Shown here: piece after piece, positions 1-7,081 of the stretch | How the letters are laid out: the number at the start of each line of letters is the position of its first letter | Numbering within the stretch: the first letter of the stretch is position 1 | Position numbers and translations under genes: made by a program | NCBI GenBank assembly: GCA_003488145.1 | Contig: DNMQ01000288.1 | Coordinates: 1-9,637, forward strand | From: Pseudomonas sp. | GTDB taxonomy: Bacteria; Pseudomonadota; Gammaproteobacteria; Pseudomonadales; Pseudomonadaceae | Length of the DNA: 9,637 nucleotides | Direction of reading: 5' to 3' | The notes under the pieces: model-generated | Database searches by the model: none | The model's input: the letters and a program-made list of their open reading frames with translations, nothing else | What the model was told of the DNA's origin: nothing

Positions 1-113
1 ACGAATCCTTTCTTCTGCACTGCATCGAGGGTCGCCCCCGCTTGCGCCAGCCCGCTGATTCCCAGCAGTGACGCTGCACCCAGCGCAGCCAGTGTGGATT
101 TCACCCTAATCAT
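1..113 (-). CDS. aapJ: General L-amino acid ABC transporter periplasmic binding protein, N-terminal fragment (AapJ-like)
   Basis: Only the first 37 codons are in the window; the gene runs off the left edge. The protein begins MIRVKSTLAALGAASLLGIS and continues to a signal-peptidase I site after AQA (residues 23-25), then a mature start GATLDAVQKKGFV. That mature start is what I remember of AapJ/BztA-type general amino acid binding proteins of pseudomonads, which deliver amino acids to an AapQMP permease in the inner membrane. The ATG start has a GGAGG five bases upstream; a GTG three codons further in is too far from it. Family assignment is from recall of the mature N-terminus plus the signal peptide, so substrate range is inferred. 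In Pseudomonas aeruginosa an amino-acid-binding gene also sits beside the esterase gene found here at 453, which supports the call. It is transcribed away from that esterase. Confidence 0.72.
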   Translation of the reverse strand, partial: MIRVKSTLAALGAASLLGISGLAQAGATLDAVQKKGF

Positions 114-205
114 CGAAACCTCCAGTTTGCTTTCTTATTCTCGGGTTCGGGCCTGTTGCCCCTCGATGCGTAACCGGCAGCAGCGAAGCGGCGCAGCCTG
201 ACCTG

Positions 206-233
206 AGTCTAGTCGTCCGTGGATGATCGGCAA
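206..233 (-). promoter_or_regulatory. Candidate sigma70 promoter for the aapJ-like gene
   Basis: On the minus strand TTGCCG (233-228) and TAGACT (211-206) are separated by 16 bases, each matching four of six consensus positions. The predicted transcript would start near 199 and leave a leader of about 86 bases with a small GGGC/GCCC hairpin (149-161). The match is modest and no other good pair lies closer to the start codon. Confidence 0.3.
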
Positions 234-306
234 TGTTCTTTGTGCCATTACCTCGACTCGCTCATGCGAGCCGTTCCCTTCTGAGTCGAACTGAACTTAG
301 CAAGGC

Positions 307-341
307 GCGTACCAGCTCATCCGGCAATGAGCTGGATACGC
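307..341. repeat. Strong 14-bp-stem hairpin, unassigned function
   Basis: Arms GCGTA-CCAGCTCAT (307-320) and ATGAGCTGG-TACGC (327-341) pair over 14 base pairs with one bulged A (336) and a six-base loop, CCGGCA. No T-run follows on either strand, so it is not a standard intrinsic terminator. It lies 112 bases before the estB start. It could be part of the estB leader, an element like a REP palindrome, or a structured small RNA. I do not recognise it as a named repeat. Confidence 0.7.
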
Positions 342-410
342 CAGGTTGCGGGTTCTATCGAAGTGCGCGAGCGGGTAACCTCGCGCCACTCCCTCGCCGG
401 TGGCACGTAA

Positions 411-1124
<714 letters not shown>

Positions 1125-1188
1125 GCACCAGCTCCGGTTGCCTGTTCATCAAATGAAGGATGGGCGGCGCGCTTGACCGTCCGCCACC

Positions 1189-1220
1189 TGGCAGGCTCAA
1201 GCGCGGCCGGCATCCTGCCA
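1189..1220 (+). terminator. Weak terminator-like stem-loop after estB
   Basis: TGGCAGG (1189-1195) and CCTGCCA (1214-1220) form a perfect seven-base stem around an 18-base loop, followed by CGTTTG rather than a true T-run. It begins 64 bases after the estB stop. The large loop and lack of Ts make intrinsic termination uncertain. Confidence 0.25.
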
Positions 1221-1344
1221 CGTTTGAACCTGGCATCAGGCACGGCCATGCCCCAAGGCCCTGACCAGGCCCGCGCGGTATCGCACAACAATACGCCAGG
1301 CGCGAGTGCGCCCGCTGGAAGTCAAGCCTTCCCGTGCGCGAGGC

Positions 1345-1373
1345 TTCGCCATGCATGCGTCTTGCATTACACT
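1345..1373 (+). promoter_or_regulatory. Candidate sigma70 promoter for rhlB
   Basis: TTCGCC (1345-1350) and TACACT (1368-1373) are exactly 17 bases apart, with three and four consensus matches. The -10 lies about 38 bases before the GTG chosen as the rhlB start, giving a short leader. The -35 is poor, so this is a candidate only. Confidence 0.35.
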
Positions 1374-1410
1374 GGCGCGCGACACTTTCCTAATAAATGA
1401 CGAGAAGACC

Positions 1411-2838
1411 GTGCTCAAAGCACTCAAGAAAATCTTTGGCAAGGCCCCGGATGTACGGGCCAGCGCAGCCGATGACGTGCTCGCCGCCGACCACGAGGGC
1501 CAACACAGCGCCCCTCAGCAAGCAACGACGCCTGATTCTCAACCCAAGCCGCAGACCGCTGAGCGCGCCGCCGAAAAGCCGCGCCGTCAACGCAGCAGCA
1601 AGCCGCCAAAACCCGCCGCTCCGGCGTGGAAGCTGGAGGACTTCGAGGTCGATGCGGCCGAAGGCAAGACCCGCTTCCACGACTTCAAGCTCGCACCCGA
1701 GCTGATGCACGCAATTCATGACCTGGGTTTTCCCTACTGCACGCCGATCCAGGCCCAGGTGCTCGGCTATACCCTCGCTGGCAGAGACGCCATTGGCCGC
1801 GCCCAGACCGGCACCGGCAAGACGGCTGCGTTTCTCATCTCCACCATCACACAGCTGCTCGACACTCCGCCGCCGCGGGACCGCTATATGGGCGAACCGC
1901 GCGCACTGATCATCGCGCCGACCCGTGAACTCGTGGTGCAGATCGCCAATGACGCGCTGGACCTGACCAAGTACACCAACCTGAACGTGATGAGCTTCGT
2001 CGGCGGCATGGACTTCGACAAGCAGCTCAAGCTGCTGGAATCGAAATTCTGCGACATCCTGGTTGCCACGCCCGGGCGCCTGCTGGATTTCAACCAGCGC
2101 GGCGAGGTGCATCTGGACATGGTCGAGGTGATGGTGCTGGATGAAGCCGATCGTATGCTCGACATGGGCTTCATTCCGCAGGTCCGCCAGATCATCCGGC
2201 AGACGCCGCCCAAGAGCGAGCGCCAGACCCTGCTGTTCTCAGCCACGTTCACTGATGACGTGATGAACCTGGCGCAGCAGTGGACGACCAATCCCGCCAT
2301 CGTCGAGATCGAACCGGAAAACGTCGCCAGCGACACCGTAGAACAGCACGTATTCGCCGTGGCCGGCAGTGACAAGTACAAGCTGCTGTACAACCTGATC
2401 ACCCAGAATGACTGGACGCGGGTGATGGTCTTCGCCAACCGCAAGGATGAAGTGCGGCGCATCGAGGAACGCCTGACCCGGGACGGCATCAGCGCCGCGC
2501 AGATGTCCGGCGACGTGCCGCAGCACAAGCGCATCCGCACGCTGGAAGGTTTCCGCGAAGGCAAGATTCGGGTACTGGTGGCGACCGATGTCGCCGGTCG
2601 AGGCATCCATGTCGACGGCATCAGCCACGTAATCAACTTTACGCTGCCGGAAGATCCGGATGACTACGTGCACCGCATCGGCCGCACCGGCCGTGCCGGC
2701 ACCAGCGGCACGTCGATCAGCTTCGCCGGCGAGGACGACTCCTTCGCCCTGCCGCCGATCGAAGCGCTGATTGGCCGCAAGATTCAGTGCGAAATGCCGC
2801 CGGCGGAACTGCTCGCCCCGGTCCCTCACTCGCGCTGA
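1411..2838 (+). CDS. rhlB: ATP-dependent DEAD-box RNA helicase RhlB
   Basis: RhlB unwinds RNA and in many gammaproteobacteria works with RNase E and PNPase in the degradosome. Counted from the GTG at 1411 the protein has 475 residues. All helicase motifs are present: Q-motif Gln114, motif I AQTGTGKT (131-138), Ia APTREL (169-174), Ib TPGR (220-223), II DEAD (244-247), III SAT (277-279), [11 protein letters not shown] (391-400), [12 protein letters not shown] (421-430). The His ending motif V resembles E. coli RhlB rather than other DEAD proteins. Residues 10-75 are a low-complexity Ala/Pro/Lys/Arg extension absent from E. coli RhlB. The GTG is chosen because [11 protein letters not shown] is the N-terminus I expect in pseudomonad RhlB and codons upstream (from 1306) look non-coding; the ribosome site before it (GAGAAG) is weak. 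A GC hairpin follows the stop. Confidence 0.94.
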   Translation: MLKALKKIFGKAPDVRASAADDVLAADHEGQHSAPQQATTPDSQPKPQTAERAAEKPRRQRSSKPPKPAAPAWKLEDFEVDAAEGKTRFHDFKLAPELMHAIHDLGFPYCTPIQAQVLGYTLAGRDAIGRAQTGTGKTAAFLISTITQLLDTPPPRDRYMGEPRALIIAPTRELVVQIANDALDLTKYTNLNVMSFVGGMDFDKQLKLLESKFCDILVATPGRLLDFNQRGEVHLDMVEVMVLDEADRMLDMGFIPQVRQIIRQTPPKSERQTLLFSATFTDDVMNLAQQWTTNPAIVEIEPENVASDTVEQHVFAVAGSDKYKLLYNLITQNDWTRVMVFANRKDEVRRIEERLTRDGISAAQMSGDVPQHKRIRTLEGFREGKIRVLVATDVAGRGIHVDGISHVINFTLPEDPDDYVHRIGRTGRAGTSGTSISFAGEDDSFALPPIEALIGRKIQCEMPPAELLAPVPHSR

Positions 2839-2845
2839 GCCTATT

Positions 2846-2867
2846 GGGCGCGGTATTCGCCGCGCCC
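2846..2867 (+). terminator. GC-rich hairpin at the end of rhlB
   Basis: GGGCGCGG (2846-2853) pairs perfectly with CCGCGCCC (2860-2867) around the loop TATTCG, starting eight bases after the rhlB stop. No T-run follows (CTGCGACC), so it may protect the 3' end or slow polymerase rather than act as a complete intrinsic terminator. Confidence 0.5.
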
Positions 2868-2896
2868 CTGCGACCGTCAATCACCTCCTCCATCAA

Positions 2897-2925
2897 TGAC
2901 CTGAATCAGGCCTCAACAGAGGTCA
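2897..2925. promoter_or_regulatory. Nested inverted repeats upstream of the 54-residue membrane protein
   Basis: Outer arms TGACCT (2897-2902) and AGGTCA (2920-2925) enclose two adjacent perfect dyads, CCTGA-A-TCAGG (2900-2910) and CCTC-AACA-GAGG (2911-2922). The block lies 43 bases before the start codon at 2969, where an operator would fit. A TAGAGT (2932-2937) could be a -10 but has no good -35 partner. No regulator can be named from the sequence. Confidence 0.35.
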
Positions 2926-2968
2926 AGCGGCTAGAGTGATAGCTAGATCGGAACTCGAGGAGACATCG

Positions 2969-3133
2969 ATGGACAGCATGCACTGGCTACTGTCGCTAAT
3001 CATCATCGGCTTCATCCTGCTCTGCGTAGGTTTCAACTACCGGGACCGGGACTGGGGCGTGGGCCTTCTTGGCCTGGGCGTGCTCACCATGTTCTCGACG
3101 CTGGCCTTCAAGATGTACATCACCTTCTATTGA
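2969..3133 (+). CDS. Small two-helix membrane protein of unknown function
   Basis: The 54-residue product starts MDSMHWLLSL, with one hydrophobic stretch at about residues 5-22 and a second at about 30-51, joined by a charged loop, NYRDRDW (24-30). That is the shape of a helical hairpin in the inner membrane with the charged turn on one side. I do not recognise a family. The start is set by GAGGAG (2957-2962) six bases upstream, a better site than any near the GTG at 2936 in the same frame. The gene is likely real because of this ribosome site, the coherent hydrophobic pattern and its placement. It converges on moaE with four bases between the stop codons. A role in stress or membrane stability is possible but unsupported. 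Confidence 0.72.
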   Translation: MDSMHWLLSLIIIGFILLCVGFNYRDRDWGVGLLGLGVLTMFSTLAFKMYITFY

Positions 3134-3137
3134 CGGC

Positions 3138-3596
3138 TCAGCCGTTCTCGCTCCAACGCCCAGCCGCGACCTGATCACTCGCGCGGCCCTCCACCCAGCG
3201 TGGCCCGGACGGCGTGGTTTCCTTCTTCCAGAACGGCGCCCGCGTCTTCAGATAATCCATCACGAAGCGACATGCATCGAAGGCAGCGTCGCGATGGGCG
3301 CTCGCCGCACCGACGAAGACGATGGGCTCACCTGGCTCCAGGGGCCCGACGCGATGCAGCACGTCGAGCCGCAATAATGGCCAGCGCTGCTCCGCCTCGA
3401 TAATGATTTTCTCCAGTGCTTTTTCGGTCATCCCCGGCGCATGTTCGAGGAACATTCCAGCGACATCCTGCCCATCGTTGAAATCCCTTACGTAACCGAC
3501 GAACCCGGCGACCGCGCCAATCCCCAGGTTGGCCGCATGCAGCGCATTGAGTTCGGCCCCCGGATCGAACGCTGCCGTCTGTACACGAACCGCCAT
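3138..3596 (-). CDS. moaE: Molybdopterin synthase catalytic subunit MoaE
   Basis: MoaE is the large subunit of the cytoplasmic MoaD2-MoaE2 synthase that inserts two sulfurs into cyclic pyranopterin monophosphate to make molybdopterin. The 152-residue protein carries FVGYVRD (32-38), MTEKALEKI (56-64) and HRDAAFDACRFVMDYLKTRA (101-120). Lys117 and Lys124 correspond to the catalytic E. coli Lys119 and Lys126, and Arg37, His101 and Arg102 keep the same two-residue offset. It is last in moaC-moaD-moaE. Its ribosome site GGAGG is formed by the final Gly-Gly codons of moaD and lies six bases before the ATG; only two bases separate moaD's stop from this start, so translation is probably coupled. Its end lies four bases from the convergent small membrane protein gene. 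Confidence 0.96.
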   Translation of the reverse strand: MAVRVQTAAFDPGAELNALHAANLGIGAVAGFVGYVRDFNDGQDVAGMFLEHAPGMTEKALEKIIIEAEQRWPLLRLDVLHRVGPLEPGEPIVFVGAASAHRDAAFDACRFVMDYLKTRAPFWKKETTPSGPRWVEGRASDQVAAGRWSENG

Positions 3597-3608
3597 GCTC
3601 AGCCTCCG
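3595..3608 (-). promoter_or_regulatory. moaE ribosome binding site embedded in the moaD Gly-Gly codons
   Basis: Read on the minus strand, the end of moaD is ACC-GGA-GGC-TGA followed by GC and the moaE ATG. The GGAGG formed by the two terminal glycine codons lies six bases before the ATG. The same bases therefore encode the functional C-terminus of MoaD and recruit ribosomes for its partner. Confidence 0.85.
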
Positions 3609-3847
3609 GTCACGGTGGGAAAGAAAGCGACTTCATCGTCATCGGTGATCGGCTCATCGAGACCACAGAGTTCCTGATTACGGGCACACATCAGGTTCTG
3701 CTCGGCAAGCACCTCCCAGACACCGCCCCGCGCAAGCAGCTGCTGGCGCACATCATCCACGTTGGCGAGCGAAGCATCCCACTGCAGGCGCTCGCCATCA
3801 GTGCCCAGGGTTTCGCGATAACGGGCAAAGAACTGGACGGTAATCAT
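3599..3847 (-). CDS. moaD: Molybdopterin synthase sulfur carrier subunit MoaD
   Basis: MoaD is the ubiquitin-like small subunit whose C-terminal glycine is adenylylated by MoeB and turned into a thiocarboxylate, the sulfur donor to precursor Z in the MoaE active site. The 82-residue protein begins [15 protein letters not shown], carries the late stretch [14 protein letters not shown] and ends in the required Gly-Gly. The ATG (3847-3845) overlaps the moaC stop as ATGA, so the start is fixed by coupling rather than by a strong ribosome site; the frame stays open further upstream inside moaC but that is a shadow. Length is normal for the family. It sits between moaC and moaE, the expected partners. 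Confidence 0.95.
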   Translation of the reverse strand: MITVQFFARYRETLGTDGERLQWDASLANVDDVRQQLLARGGVWEVLAEQNLMCARNQELCGLDEPITDDDEVAFFPTVTGG

Positions 3848-4314
3848 GCCGGCACCTGCCAGTGACCGCTCTTGCCGCCGAGTTTTTCCAGCAGGCGCAC
3901 GCCTTCGATGACCATGCCGCGATCCACGGCCTTGCACATGTCGTAGATGGTCAGCGCAGCGACGCTGGCAGCGGTCAACGCTTCCATCTCGACACCAGTC
4001 TGCCCGGCCAGCTTGCAGGCAGCGCGAATCAGTACGCAGTCTTCACCATCCGCCTGCAGCTCGACCTTGATGCTGGTGAGCAGCAGCGGATGGCACAGCG
4101 GAATCAGTTCGTAGGTCTTCTTTGCCGCCTGGATGCCGGCGATGCGCGCCACGGCGAAGACATCGCCCTTGGGATGACCGCCCTGCTGGATCATCTGCAG
4201 GGTCTGCGGCAGCATGCGCACGCGGGCCTCGGCCACGGCTTCACGCGCGGTCACGGCCTTGTCGGTGACGTCGACCATGCTGGCCCGGCCTTGGGAATCG
4301 AGATGGGTGAGCAT
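3844..4314 (-). CDS. moaC: Cyclic pyranopterin monophosphate synthase MoaC
   Basis: MoaC converts the MoaA product (3',8-cyclo-7,8-dihydro-GTP) to cyclic pyranopterin monophosphate in the cytoplasm. The 156-residue protein is collinear with E. coli MoaC: MVDVTDKA (13-20), [19 protein letters not shown] (49-67), LIPLCHPL (70-77), [20 protein letters not shown] (107-126) and GGKSG near the end. Probable active-site residues Lys49, His75, Glu109, Glu111, Asp125 and Lys128 line up with the E. coli set. AGGAG six to seven bases before the ATG supports this start. It heads the moaC-moaD-moaE operon, 97 bases after the upstream phoH-like gene ends; a TAGACT (4346-4341) could be a -10 but lacks a good -35, so either a weak promoter or read-through from phoH is possible. 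moaA and moaB are not in the window. Confidence 0.96.
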   Translation of the reverse strand: MLTHLDSQGRASMVDVTDKAVTAREAVAEARVRMLPQTLQMIQQGGHPKGDVFAVARIAGIQAAKKTYELIPLCHPLLLTSIKVELQADGEDCVLIRAACKLAGQTGVEMEALTAASVAALTIYDMCKAVDRGMVIEGVRLLEKLGGKSGHWQVPA

Positions 4315-4413
4315 TCGGCGCTCCTGATCGTTAAATCACGAGTCTACCGCAGCCGCCGGCGATGAACCCGCCCCCATAAGAGGTACTACCGGGCATCGCC
4401 GCACGCGCCTCCG

Positions 4414-5802
4414 CTACATGTGCGCTTCGGCGTATTCGGCCAGCACCGAACGCGGTACACCCTGCAAGGTGATGTGCACGCCGTGGGAGAAATCCTTGAA
4501 GCGCTCGGTCAGGTAAGTAAGCCCCGAACTGGTCGCCGACAGATACGGCGTGTCGATCTGCGCCAGATTGCCCAGACAGACCACCTTCGAGCCGTTGCCC
4601 GCGCGGGTGATGATGGTCTTCATCTGGTGCGGCGTGAGGTTCTGGCACTCGTCGATCAGGATCAGGCTCTGCTGGAAGCTGCGGCCGCGGATGTAGTTCA
4701 GCGATTTAAACTGCAGCGGCACCTTTTGCAGGATGTAGTCGATGCTGCCGTGGGTGTTCTCGTCCTCCATGTGCAGCGCTTCGAGGTTATCGGTGATTGC
4801 ACCCAGCCACGGCTCCATCTTCTCGGCCTCGGTGCCGGGCAGAAAGCCGATGTCCTCGTCCAGCCCCTGCACGCTGCGGGTGGCAATGATGCGCCGGTAG
4901 CGCTTGCTGACCACGGTCTGCTCGATGGCCGCAGCCAGCGCGAGAATGGTCTTGCCCGAACCGGCGGCGCCGGACAGGTTGACCAGATGGATATCCGGAT
5001 CGAGCAAGGCGAACAGCGCCAATGCCTGATGGATGTCCCGCGGGCGCAGGCCCCAGGCCTCCTGATGCAGCAGCGGCTCCTGATGCAGGTCGAGGAGCAG
5101 CAGCTCATCGGCCTTGATGCCCTTGATCCAGCCGACAAAGCCCTGTTCGTCGATGATGAACTCGTTGATGTGTACCGCGGGAAGGTTGTCGGTCAGCTGC
5201 ACGCGGTGCCAGGTGCGCCCATGCCCCTGATGGGTCTCGACCTTGCTCACGCGCTCCCAGAACGAGCCGCTGACACTGTGATAGCCGGGGGAAAGCTGGC
5301 CGACGTCATCGACCAGCTGATCGGTATGGTAATCCTCCGCCGCTACGCCACAGGCACGCGCCTTCAGGCGCATGTTGATGTCCTTGGTCACCAGCACCAC
5401 AGGCAAGCCGGGACGCTGTCGGCTCAGCTCGACCACCTGATTGATGATCTTGTTGTCGTTCAGATCCTCCGGCAACGCGTTGGACTCGCCACGCTTGCTC
5501 ATGAGGATCGAAAGACTGCCGGAAGGCCCGCTCTTGCCGCGCTGGATCGGCACGCCGAGCTCGACCTCTTCCGGTGTGGCGTCACCGAGCAGCTTGTCGA
5601 TCAATCGGATTGCCTGACGACACTCGGCTGCGACGCTGTGCTTGCCGGCCTTGAGTTGGTCGAGTTCCTCCAGCACGGTCATCGGGATGGCGACCTGATG
5701 TTCCTGGAAGTTCAGCAAAGCGTTGGGATCGTGGATCAGGACATTCGTGTCGAGGACGTAGAGCGTGGGCTGGGTCGCGCGAGGTCTGCCGTAGTCATCC
5801 AT
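4414..5802 (-). CDS. PIN-domain PhoH family ATPase (PhoH2 / YlaK type)
   Basis: The 462-residue protein joins an N-terminal PIN nuclease-like domain (about 12-145) to a C-terminal PhoH ATPase (about 250-460). The PIN part has VLDTNVLIHD with Asp18, an acidic LEELDQLK segment and VTKDINMR with Asp141. The ATPase has Walker A GAAGSGKT (278-285), Walker B LILIDEC (380-386) and a late GVPRSVLAEYAE with a probable arginine finger. Characterised PIN-PhoH (PhoH2) proteins of mycobacteria are ATP-dependent RNA-unwinding and cleaving enzymes; the same activity here is inference. The ATG at 5802 is preferred: AAGGTG six bases upstream and the MDDYGRP start expected in pseudomonads, while the frame continues to a TTG at 5841 without a ribosome site. 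It lies between the efflux gene and moaC, all on one strand. A Pho-box-like element precedes it. Confidence 0.92.
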   Translation of the reverse strand: MDDYGRPRATQPTLYVLDTNVLIHDPNALLNFQEHQVAIPMTVLEELDQLKAGKHSVAAECRQAIRLIDKLLGDATPEEVELGVPIQRGKSGPSGSLSILMSKRGESNALPEDLNDNKIINQVVELSRQRPGLPVVLVTKDINMRLKARACGVAAEDYHTDQLVDDVGQLSPGYHSVSGSFWERVSKVETHQGHGRTWHRVQLTDNLPAVHINEFIIDEQGFVGWIKGIKADELLLLDLHQEPLLHQEAWGLRPRDIHQALALFALLDPDIHLVNLSGAAGSGKTILALAAAIEQTVVSKRYRRIIATRSVQGLDEDIGFLPGTEAEKMEPWLGAITDNLEALHMEDENTHGSIDYILQKVPLQFKSLNYIRGRSFQQSLILIDECQNLTPHQMKTIITRAGNGSKVVCLGNLAQIDTPYLSATSSGLTYLTERFKDFSHGVHITLQGVPRSVLAEYAEAHM

Positions 5803-5922
5803 ACCGATCACCTTCTTCTGGGGCCAGAAACGAAGAGCCAAAAGCGCTTCGCTGCACAGTAACCGCCATGCGATTCAGGTGAGCGGACGAGGGTAGCCGG
5901 TGGATTCGGGGCTGCCCAGGAG

Positions 5923-5950
5923 CCGCCACCTGTGTCGCAGGGTTCGGCGG
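5923..5950 (-). other. Weak stem-loop in the predicted phoH leader
   Basis: CCGCC (5923-5927) pairs with GGCGG (5946-5950), and inside it CCTG (5929-5932) pairs with CAGG (5938-5941) around TGTCG. It falls between the predicted promoter and the phoH start, so it would be in the leader RNA. The stem is interrupted and function is unknown. Confidence 0.3.
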
Positions 5951-5960
5951 TCTGAATTCG

Positions 5961-5995
5961 GTAATACCGTAAAAGTTATGACAGACAAAAGACTT
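5961..5995 (-). promoter_or_regulatory. Candidate promoter with Pho-box-like element upstream of the phoH-like gene
   Basis: On the minus strand a perfect PhoB half-site CTGTCAT (5984-5978) follows a poorer one, AAGTCTT (5995-5989), at the four-base spacing of a Pho box; together 11 of 14 positions agree with the repeated CTGTCAT consensus. Eleven bases further is TATTAC (5966-5961), a possible -10, close to the ten-base distance in E. coli phoA. The same region also reads as TTGTCT-16-TATTAC for plain sigma70. An A-rich run (6018-6012) upstream could act as an UP element. The leader would be about 150 bases. Confidence 0.4.
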
Positions 5996-6061
5996 TTCCG
6001 TTGAACTCGACTTTTTTTCACGAATCGACCAAACGGCCTTGGCGCGCGTATTTCAGCCGCG

Positions 6062-7054
6062 CTATTGTCGATGATCAGGGTGCGCGCTTTCGTCGCAGCG
6101 ATTCACTTCCACGGTGATGTGCACCAGCTGCGGGAAGCCCTGCAACGCAGCCTTGTAGTGGTCGGCGGTGTGCGCCTGATGCGTCACCAGGCTCAGGATG
6201 CAGCTGTATTGCGACCGCCCTACCCGCCACAGATGCAGATCGGTGACTTCGGTATCCGGCACGTCCTGCAGCGCTTCCCGAACCCTGTGCACCAGCGGAT
6301 CATCCATCTCCCGATCGAGCAGCGCCTTGGCGGTTTCGCGCAACAGGCCGCGCGCCCATACAAGGATCACCAGCGCGCCGACGATACCCATCACCGGGTC
6401 CAGCCAGCTCCAGCCGAAGAACTTGCCGCCCAGCAGCGCGATGATCGCAGCCACCGACGTCAGCGCATCAGTCAGCACATGGATGAAGGCGGCGTGCCGA
6501 TTCAGGTCCTTGCCACCCGAAGCGTGCTCATGCGAATGGTCATGCCCGTGCTCGCCGTGACCGTGACCGTGACCGTGACCGTGACCGTGACCGTGGTCAT
6601 GCTGATCCCGCAGCAACCAGGCGGACAGCAGATTCACCAGCAAGCCGATCACGGCGACCATCAACGCTGCATCGAAACCGATCGCGACCGGCGACCAGAG
6701 CCGCGACAGCGATTCGCCGATCATGAACAGCGCCACGACGACCAGCAGCAAGGCGCTGGTGAAACCGGCCAACACCTCGATCTTCCAGGTTCCGAACGCG
6801 AAACGCTGGTCCGCCGCGTAGCGCCGAGCCAGCAGATACGCCAACGCCGCCAGGCCGATGGCTACCATGTGCGAGGCCATATGCCAGCCGTCCGCCAGCA
6901 ACGCCATGGAGTTGAACCAGTAACCGGCGATGATCTCCACCAACATGGTCAAGCCGGTCAGAATGACCACCGCCCAGGTCTGACGCTCGGAGCTGCGCTC
7001 CAGCGGACGGTAGTCGTGAGGTGGTTGCCATTGCGCATGATTGCAGCCAGACAT
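6062..7054 (-). CDS. dmeF: Cation diffusion facilitator, DmeF-like divalent metal efflux transporter
   Basis: The 330-residue inner-membrane protein exports divalent cations (Co, Zn, Ni or similar) in exchange for protons. Six hydrophobic segments are visible: about 28-47, 50-76, 94-115, 125-150, 190-210 and 215-238. TM2 has LLADGWHMASH (Asp55, His58, His62) and TM5 has HVLTD (His192, Asp196), the paired metal-binding segments. Where ZitB-type pumps have HxxxD in TM2, this one has HxxxH, which I recall from DmeF proteins. Between TM4 and TM5 lies a His-rich loop (152-177) with a long His-Gly alternation. The ATG at 7054 has AAGGAG five bases before it; the open frame extends to 7096 without a comparable site. 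It is divergent from yaaA and upstream of phoH on the same strand. Metal specificity cannot be read from the sequence. Confidence 0.93.
   Translation of the reverse strand: MSGCNHAQWQPPHDYRPLERSSERQTWAVVILTGLTMLVEIIAGYWFNSMALLADGWHMASHMVAIGLAALAYLLARRYAADQRFAFGTWKIEVLAGFTSALLLVVVALFMIGESLSRLWSPVAIGFDAALMVAVIGLLVNLLSAWLLRDQHDHGHGHGHGHGHGHGEHGHDHSHEHASGGKDLNRHAAFIHVLTDALTSVAAIIALLGGKFFGWSWLDPVMGIVGALVILVWARGLLRETAKALLDREMDDPLVHRVREALQDVPDTEVTDLHLWRVGRSQYSCILSLVTHQAHTADHYKAALQGFPQLVHITVEVNRCDESAHPDHRQ
6555..6595. repeat. Tandem hexamer CCGTGA, about 6.8 copies, inside the efflux gene
   Basis: Six exact copies of CCGTGA (6555-6590) are followed by a partial copy CCGTG. On the coding strand each unit reads as one His codon (CAC) plus one Gly codon (GGT), building the His-Gly core of the cytoplasmic metal-binding loop. 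Gain or loss of a unit would keep the reading frame. Confidence 0.95.
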
Positions 7055-7081
7055 ACGAACTCCTTCATTGACGCCTTCCAG

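Noticed and set aside
217..252. Sigma54-like TGGCAC and TTGC pair on the minus strand before the aapJ-like gene
   Set aside because: GG and GC are 13 bases apart instead of 10, so it does not fit the -24/-12 geometry.
293..320. AlgU-like GAACTT with TCATC before estB
   Set aside because: The spacing is 18 rather than 16-17, the -10 is poor and it would lie in the arm of the strong hairpin.
1306..1410. Extended N-terminus of RhlB from an upstream start at 1306
   Set aside because: The extra 35 codons have no family similarity that I know of and would overlap the likely promoter; the GTG at 1411 gives the expected N-terminus.
1390..2112. 240-codon minus-strand frame across rhlB
   Set aside because: It overlaps conserved helicase motifs on the plus strand and has no family features of its own.
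4420..5862. 480-codon open frame antisense to the PIN-PhoH gene
   Set aside because: It mirrors phoH almost exactly, has no ribosome site or recognisable domain and is rich in Gln/Leu/Arg/Asp as expected from reading GC-rich codons backwards. The other strand carries clear PIN and Walker motifs.
6012..6018. Run of seven Ts as an intrinsic terminator
   Set aside because: No GC stem precedes it on the plus strand and no plus-strand gene ends there. On the minus strand it is an A-run, better read as an UP-like element of the phoH promoter.
6555..6595. Tandem repeats as a CRISPR array
   Set aside because: The unit is six bases with no spacers and lies inside a coding region.
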